A stretch of 64,000 nucleotides of DNA, taken from contig NC_068567.1 of NCBI RefSeq assembly GCF_025698545.1, forward strand, positions 2,418,001-2,482,000, in the 5' to 3' direction. The stretch's first letter is position 1, and each line of letters begins with the position of its first letter. Under the pieces are notes generated by a model, which was not told where the DNA came from, ran no database searches, and was given only the letters and a program-made list of their open reading frames with translations. The DNA is from Gossypium raimondii. Lineage: Eukaryota > Streptophyta > Magnoliopsida > Malvales > Malvaceae. The translations under genes were made by a program, and so were the position numbers. This document shows, in pieces, positions 59,865 to 64,000 of the stretch.

Positions 59865-61040
59865 TGTAATTTGTGTTGAGAGAGATCAATTTGTTAAATT
59901 TTAAAATTAACAGGACCAAAGGAGCATGTACACCAATTTATTGTTTGAATTATTTGAGTTATTTAAATTATAAAATTCAACTCGAAACTTAAATTATAAA
60001 TATTTTAATATTATAAAACATAAAAACATTAAAATTAAATAATAATATAGAAATGGAATTTTTTCTCCAAATTTCTCATCCAAATACAGTCTAAGAAAGC
60101 TTGAAAGCTGAAATTTAAAATATTATTATCTTAACTCGATTTAAAATTTTTTGAGTCAAGTCGAGTGCAAAGAAATTAGAGTTGAATTGAATCAAGTGAA
60201 ATTGTTTGAGTTAAACTAAAATTTTAATATGTCAAATTGAAATATTTTTATGGTATTAATTTTATGTTAGAGCCCATAAATTTGAAACCATATATATATT
60301 TGAAAACTTTTGTTGAGAGAGATCAATTTGTTAATTTTAAAATTGACAGGGACCAAAGGGCATGTACACCAATTTATTGTTTGAAGTATTCGAGTTACTC
60401 AAATTGTAAAATTCAACTCTAAACTTGAATTATAAAATATTTAATACTATAAAACATAAAAATACTAAAATTAAATAATACTATAAAATGAATTTTTTCT
60501 TCAAATTTCTCATCCAAATATAGTCTAGAAAAGTTTTAAAGATGAAATTTAAATATGTTTGTTTCAAAAGTGGAAAATTCTATATATTGTATCATCAAAA
60601 TTTTCACTTATTGTGTCCATCAATCCAGTTAAGACTTAACTTGTACACATTTCTTTGATAAATTATAACATATTTACAAATTCGATACTCATTAACAAAT
60701 TGATATTATATTTTAAGTTAAATTATTTTAAATTATTTTGTAATTTTTGTTGAGAGAGATCAATTAATTTTAAAATTAACAGGACTAAAGGAGAATGTAC
60801 ATCAATTTGTTGTTTGAATTATTGGAGTTTTCATTATGAAATTCAACTCAAGCTCGAATTGTAAACATTTTAATAAATATAAAACATAAAAATATTAAAA
60901 TTAAATAATAATTAAATAATAATATAGAAATGAAAATATTTCTCCAAATTTCTCACCCATATACGCTCTAAGGAAGTTTTAAAGCTGAAATTTAAATATG
61001 TTTCTTTCAAAAGTGAAAATTCTCTATATTTTATTATAAA
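59865..61040 (+). repeat. ~435-bp tandem repeat, three units
   Basis: The phrase 'gttgagagagatcaat' followed by 'aattttaaaatt(g/a)acagg' occurs near 59876, 60311 and 60748, each followed by 'catcaattt.ttgtttga' and 'aaattcaactc'. Spacing is about 435 bp. A fourth, older copy stands alone near 51990, upstream of RLP copy 1. The array suggests local expansion of the RLP upstream region by unequal crossing-over. Confidence 0.75.
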
Positions 61041-62009
61041 AAATTTCACTCATTGTGTCCATCAATCTATAATGTGACTTGACTCGTACACAATGGTTGA
61101 ACATTGTTTTTGTGCAATAAAAACTTAGGCATTTGCATGCAATGCTAAAGACCTAAGAATTAAAAGTCCTATAATATTTCTAACTATCATTTTTCTGGTT
61201 CAAAATTAAAAGTATTAAAATTTCAAATTAAAACGTTATGAATTTAATTAGAACATCATGAAGTTTAGGATCAATTTAAAATTCTATGTATAATTTTGAG
61301 ATGTAATGTGAATTAACCCTTTGATAAATCATAACATATTTACAAGTTGGATACTCATTAGCAAATTGATTTTATATTATAAATTAAATTTTATTTTTTG
61401 GTGATATAACAAAATTTACTTAAAAATTAAATGATGTAGAAATAATTATATATAAAATAAAAATGATAAAATATACCGAGTTTAAAATAATTAAAACTAA
61501 AATATTTGCAACATCGATTTTTATTCCTAAAAGTTCATACCTAAAATATATAATTTAAACTTAAAATATCAGTTGAATTATTATCTTTGTTCATTCTATG
61601 CGTAAAAATAGTTTTAATAGAATTTAAAGTACATTATTATTGCTATAATTTTGTCTTTTAATGACTTCGATTTAGTAAAGAGTGGGCAAGACAACTAAAA
61701 CCTTGGCATTAATAAGAAAAATGAGATGAATAAAATATTAAAATCTCATTCTTCAAAATTAAAATTAACAAAAAAAGAAAGACTAAGTGTGAATTTAGCA
61801 ACTTAATTCTAATACTAACAATAAATAATTTATGCATCATGACTAACAGCTTTAAATAATAAATTATTATCCCTTGCTTTAATATGTTGGAAAAAATTGA
61901 CCAAAAAGACTTAACTAAAGTAGTGGAACATTCTTTTGATGCAGTATTGATTGGGCAAAAAGACTTGGAAATTGCATGCTATGCCAAACATGAAAACTAC
62001 ACATTTGTG

Positions 62010-62017
62010 TATAAATA
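62010..62017 (+). promoter_or_regulatory. TATA box of RLP copy 2
   Basis: TATAAATA lies 49 bases upstream of the ATG, matching copy 1 in sequence and distance. Confidence 0.65.
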
Positions 62018-62058
62018 AGTTGTATGCCAAACAAAATCCTCCTTCACACCCACCCAAC

Positions 62059-64000
62059 ATGAACACTCTTCATTCCCTTTTTTCTTCACTCTTTCTCTTC
62101 TCATGCTTCCTTCCTCTTCTCTCGTCTTTTTCACCTCCTCAAACTCATCTCCCAATGCAATGCCTTGATGACCGGAGATCTCCTCTGCTGCAATTGCAAC
62201 ATCATCTTTACTATGCCCCCCATTTTACTTTCTCTTCAAAATTTGACCTCTGGGATGTCAACACTGATTGTTGTTCTTGGGAAGGAGTCACTTGTGATGC
62301 TTATGGTCATGTCGTTGGCATTGATCTTAGTTACAAAAACCTTTCAGGCAGCTTCCACTCCATATTCGATCTCCATCATCTTCAACACCTTAATCTTGCT
62401 GGAAACAACTTTAATGCCACTCTGTTTTCCCATGGGTTTGATAAACTCCAAAATCTAACTCATCTCAACCTTTCACGCTCATGTTTCCATGGCCAAATTC
62501 CAATGAACATCTCACACCTAAAAAGGTTAGTCTCTCTGAACCTATCTTATCAAGATGATTGCTATTGGAGAAATGGTTACAATTATAATTCAGCTACTTT
62601 AAAATTGGAGAAACCAAACTTCAAGACATTTATCAAGAATTTGAAGTTCCTCACGGAGCTTTATTTGGATGGTGTCGACATTTCAACTCAAGGTACTAAA
62701 TGGTGTGAAACCACATATCTTGTACTTCCAAACCTGCATGTGTTGAGTCTGTCAAGCTGTAGTTTGAAAGGTCCATTATGTTCTTCACTCTCAAGACTCT
62801 CCTTTCTTTCCAAACTTATCCTTGATTGGAACCCAATCTCTTATTTACCTCCCAATTTCTTGGAAATTTCCTCTCGTTTGGTTTCTCTCAGTTTGAGGAA
62901 CTGCAATTTGAGTGGCCATTTTCCAACCGAAATTCTCTTATTGCCAAAAATTCAAAGCATTGACATTTCATTTAATCCTCAACTTATGGGTCAGTTGCCA
63001 GAATTTCCAGCAAACAATGCTTTACAGAGTTTGTCACTTTATGACACAAATTTCAGTGGAAAACTACCTGAATCGATTGGTAATCTTAAGTTCCTGACAA
63101 ATTTAGAGCTTTCTTATTGCAATTTTTTTGGACCCATTCCATCGTCAATTGCAAATCTTAGTCACCTGGTGAACTTGGATCTAAGTTCAAACAAGCTTTC
63201 TGGATCAATACATTCTTCTTTATTTACTCTTCCATCGTTGAGGATCTTGTATCTTGGAGAAAATCAATTGGTTGGGAAAATTGATGAGTTCCCCAATGTA
63301 TCTTCTTCTTTGATTCAAGAATTATATATAGGCAATAATTATTTAAAAGGAACAATCCCAAAGTCAATCCTTCTACTTCCAAGGCTTGAATGGCTTTATA
63401 TCGAAAGCAATAACTTCAGTTCCATGAAGCTTGACATGTTTGTCCAACTTAAGAACTTAAAGGGTCTCGAATTATCCAACGTAAGCTTGTTAATTGAAAG
63501 CGACAACAGAAGTCTTACTTTTCCCCAATTAGAGAGCCTAAGGCTAAGGTCATGCAACCTTACTGAATTTCCAGAATTCATTAAAAGGCAAGACAAGTTG
63601 TTTGACTTAGATCTTTCTAACAATCATATCCATGGTGTTGTGCCTAATTGGTTGTGGAAGAGCAGTCTTTCATCCTTACACCTTTCTTTCAATGTGATTG
63701 ATTTTCCAAAACAGCTTCCCTTAAATGATGCAAACTTCTCATTTCCAATGTTGACAGAATTGTATTTGAGATCCTGTAACATAAGTGCGTTTTTAGAGTT
63801 CTTAAAGAGTCAAGAAAATTTAGAAGAACTCGACCTTTCAAATAATAAAATAAGTGGTGCAATACCAAACCGGGTGTGGAAGAAAAGTTTGCGGTATCTG
63901 TTTCTTGCTAATAACCATCTCTCATCTTTGGACCAACTTTTACCCAATCAGAGTTCAACTTCTTCACAAACCTCCTTGACTAGACCTATTTGCAATTTGA
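62059..64000 (+). CDS. Receptor-like protein (LRR-TM, RLP) copy 2, 3'-truncated by the window edge
   Basis: Starting at the ATG at 62059, the frame is open without a stop for about 647 codons up to the end of the window. It encodes a signal peptide (about 1-26), an N-terminal cap with CC at 71-72 (DCCSWEGVTCD), and successive plant-type LRRs with N-glycosylation-like NxS/T sites. It is highly similar to copy 1 but keeps the CAA at the position of copy 1's first stop and keeps the 148 bp missing from copy 1 (62854-63001), which encodes about two LRRs. From about 63840 it diverges from copy 1. The remaining LRRs, membrane span and tail lie outside the window. Plants use such proteins with SOBIR1-type kinases in immunity; the ligand is unknown. 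Whether the full gene is intact cannot be told. Confidence 0.88.
   Translation, partial: MNTLHSLFSSLFLFSCFLPLLSSFSPPQTHLPMQCLDDRRSPLLQLQHHLYYAPHFTFSSKFDLWDVNTDCCSWEGVTCDAYGHVVGIDLSYKNLSGSFHSIFDLHHLQHLNLAGNNFNATLFSHGFDKLQNLTHLNLSRSCFHGQIPMNISHLKRLVSLNLSYQDDCYWRNGYNYNSATLKLEKPNFKTFIKNLKFLTELYLDGVDISTQGTKWCETTYLVLPNLHVLSLSSCSLKGPLCSSLSRLSFLSKLILDWNPISYLPPNFLEISSRLVSLSLRNCNLSGHFPTEILLLPKIQSIDISFNPQLMGQLPEFPANNALQSLSLYDTNFSGKLPESIGNLKFLTNLELSYCNFFGPIPSSIANLSHLVNLDLSSNKLSGSIHSSLFTLPSLRILYLGENQLVGKIDEFPNVSSSLIQELYIGNNYLKGTIPKSILLLPRLEWLYIESNNFSSMKLDMFVQLKNLKGLELSNVSLLIESDNRSLTFPQLESLRLRSCNLTEFPEFIKRQDKLFDLDLSNNHIHGVVPNWLWKSSLSSLHLSFNVIDFPKQLPLNDANFSFPMLTELYLRSCNISAFLEFLKSQENLEELDLSNNKISGAIPNRVWKKSLRYLFLANNHLSSLDQLLPNQSSTSSQTSLTRPICNL

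Noticed and set aside
1-64000. CRISPR arrays, bacterial operons, rRNA genes or viral genes
   Set aside because: There are no regularly spaced short repeats, no polycistronic arrangement, no rRNA-like conserved blocks and no viral coding domains. The gene structures are typical plant nuclear.

Overview
This is nuclear DNA from a flowering plant. The intergenic sequence is very AT-rich. The genes have GT-AG introns, often one in the 5' leader, and the protein families are plant-specific (UDP-glucuronate 4-epimerase, chloroplast J-protein, NIPA transporter, leucine-rich-repeat receptor-like proteins). The repeat style and protein similarity suggest a rosid eudicot, perhaps Malvaceae (cotton-like). 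That placement is an impression, not a measurement.

Layout: 1-6.2 kb is gene-free, with a LINE RNase H remnant (2.5-2.9 kb, minus) and a foldback repeat. Next come a single-exon UDP-glucuronate 4-epimerase (6366-7727, +) and a four-exon mitochondrial glycine-rich RNA-binding protein (11750-12448, -). From 13.2 to 18.5 kb there are repeats, plus a small GC-rich island that can fold. A lysine-rich uncharacterised nuclear-type protein (19940-24082, +) follows, with a long leader full of short upstream ORFs. A degenerate 5.6-kb PIF/Harbinger transposon lies at 25080-30635. It is followed by a chloroplast J20-type DnaJ protein (31168-33234, -), a second LINE RNase H remnant (~34.9-35.25 kb), a six-exon RRM/CCCH/filamin-domain/RS-rich splicing protein (38484-42600, -), an 800-bp palindromic foldback element (46139-46938) and an eight-exon NIPA-type magnesium transporter (47697-51375, +). 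The right end is a tandem receptor-like-protein (RLP) cluster. Copy 1 (53197-56369) is a pseudogene with two nonsense codons and a 148-bp deletion. Copy 2 (from 62059) stays open to the window edge. Between them are relics of further copies and their promoters.

The genes are not an operon; they are independent plant genes. The most informative large-scale signal is gene order. From memory, GAE6, a GRP-type RNA-binding protein, NIPA and IRR sit close together on Arabidopsis chromosome 3 (At3g238xx-239xx). J20, GRP2, NIPA and several RLPs sit together on chromosome 4 (At4g138xx-139xx). This window carries members of both sets, so it looks like the unfractionated counterpart of two Arabidopsis blocks derived from one duplicated ancestral segment.

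I found no convincing evidence of an entirely new molecular system. The best candidates for follow-up are the uORF-dense leader at 18.7-19.9 kb, the structured GC-rich island near 15.0 kb, the composite Harbinger element with foreign-looking internal sequence, and the decay and expansion history of the RLP cluster.
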